A program made the position numbers and the translations under genes. The notes under the pieces were generated by a model. The model searched no databases. It was not told the DNA's origin and worked only from the letters and a program-made list of their open reading frames with translations. From positions 1 through 54,551 of the forward strand of contig NZ_JAEPBH010000033.1 of assembly GCF_016632365.1 (NCBI RefSeq): 54,551 nucleotides of DNA, read 5' to 3'. Origin of the DNA: Tenebrionibacter intestinalis. GTDB lineage: Bacteria; Pseudomonadota; Gammaproteobacteria; Enterobacterales; Enterobacteriaceae. How positions within the stretch are numbered: the stretch's first letter is position 1; each line of letters begins with the position of its first letter. Of this stretch, positions 54,520-54,551 are shown one piece after another.

Positions 54520-54551
54520 ACGTCAACTAGTTTTGCCGACTGGCGCCAACT

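Noticed and set aside
1-54551. CRISPR arrays and rRNA genes
   Set aside because: No regularly spaced identical repeats and no rRNA-like conserved blocks were seen.

Overview
The window comes from an enterobacterial chromosome (Enterobacteriaceae, close to Escherichia, Salmonella, Citrobacter or Cronobacter). The left end carries the housekeeping set nupC, mntH, ypeC, glk, alaC and the tiny ypdK, all readily recognised against E. coli. The genus cannot be fixed from the sequence alone. yfeO (normally between ypeC and glk in E. coli) and the fry/ypd genes (between glk and alaC in E. coli) are absent.

Region 1 (1-6910) is backbone. nupC is leftward. mntH has a textbook Fur box plus MntR box. 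ypeC is convergent with mntH, and glk and alaC are separated by about 790 bp without a gene. Region 2 (about 6990-7670) is a junction scar: a terminator, the start of a decayed P4-type tyrosine integrase, paired GTGGGCAT/TGCCCGCA repeats in front of it, and a 28-bp sequence resembling the 3' end of tRNA-Arg(CCU), the usual attachment core for such elements.

Region 3 (7676-25315) is a CP4-44/CP4-57-like accessory island. Its leftward half runs, in transcription order, from a RHH-like protein through a YeeP/YfjP-type GTPase, a small basic peptide, a WYL regulator, five small envelope proteins, a DUF932 protein, a coupled small ORF, a KlcA/YfjX antirestriction protein, RadC/YfjY, DUF987, the YeeU/CbtA toxin-antitoxin pair, DUF5983, DUF957 and DUF4942 to a 63-aa protein. 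A 1.6-kb stretch without convincing genes (18.2-19.8 kb) follows, then an OLD-family ATPase/TOPRIM nuclease. A rightward set follows: YfjJ-like protein, AlpA, three zinc-ribbon proteins, a second YfjJ-like protein and DUF2913.

Region 4 (25766 to the end) is a type VI secretion cluster with all 13 core genes in one orientation: tssB, tssC, tssK, tssL, tagL (OmpA-like), hcp, clpV, vgrG, tssM, tssA, tssF, tssG, tssJ and tssE. Two cargo modules are embedded. One is a DUF2778 (Tlde1-like) L,D-transpeptidase-fold effector with a small membrane protein. The other is a class-3 lipase directly after a VgrG with a transthyretin-like tail, followed by a lipoprotein (presumed immunity), a truncated second copy of that lipoprotein, and a PAAR protein. 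The 3' end holds less familiar genes: a 156-aa unknown, a secreted Cys-rich protein, a membrane-anchored coiled-coil GIY-YIG protein, and an ImpA_N (TagA-like) protein that stops before its expected C-terminal half, 32 bases from the window edge.

Taken together, the left part is chromosome backbone. The middle is a mobile island carrying phage-defence and counter-defence functions (OLD nuclease, antirestriction protein, toxin-antitoxin). The right part is an apparently complete antibacterial weapon whose effector cargo is compositionally different (AT-rich) from its conserved structural genes.
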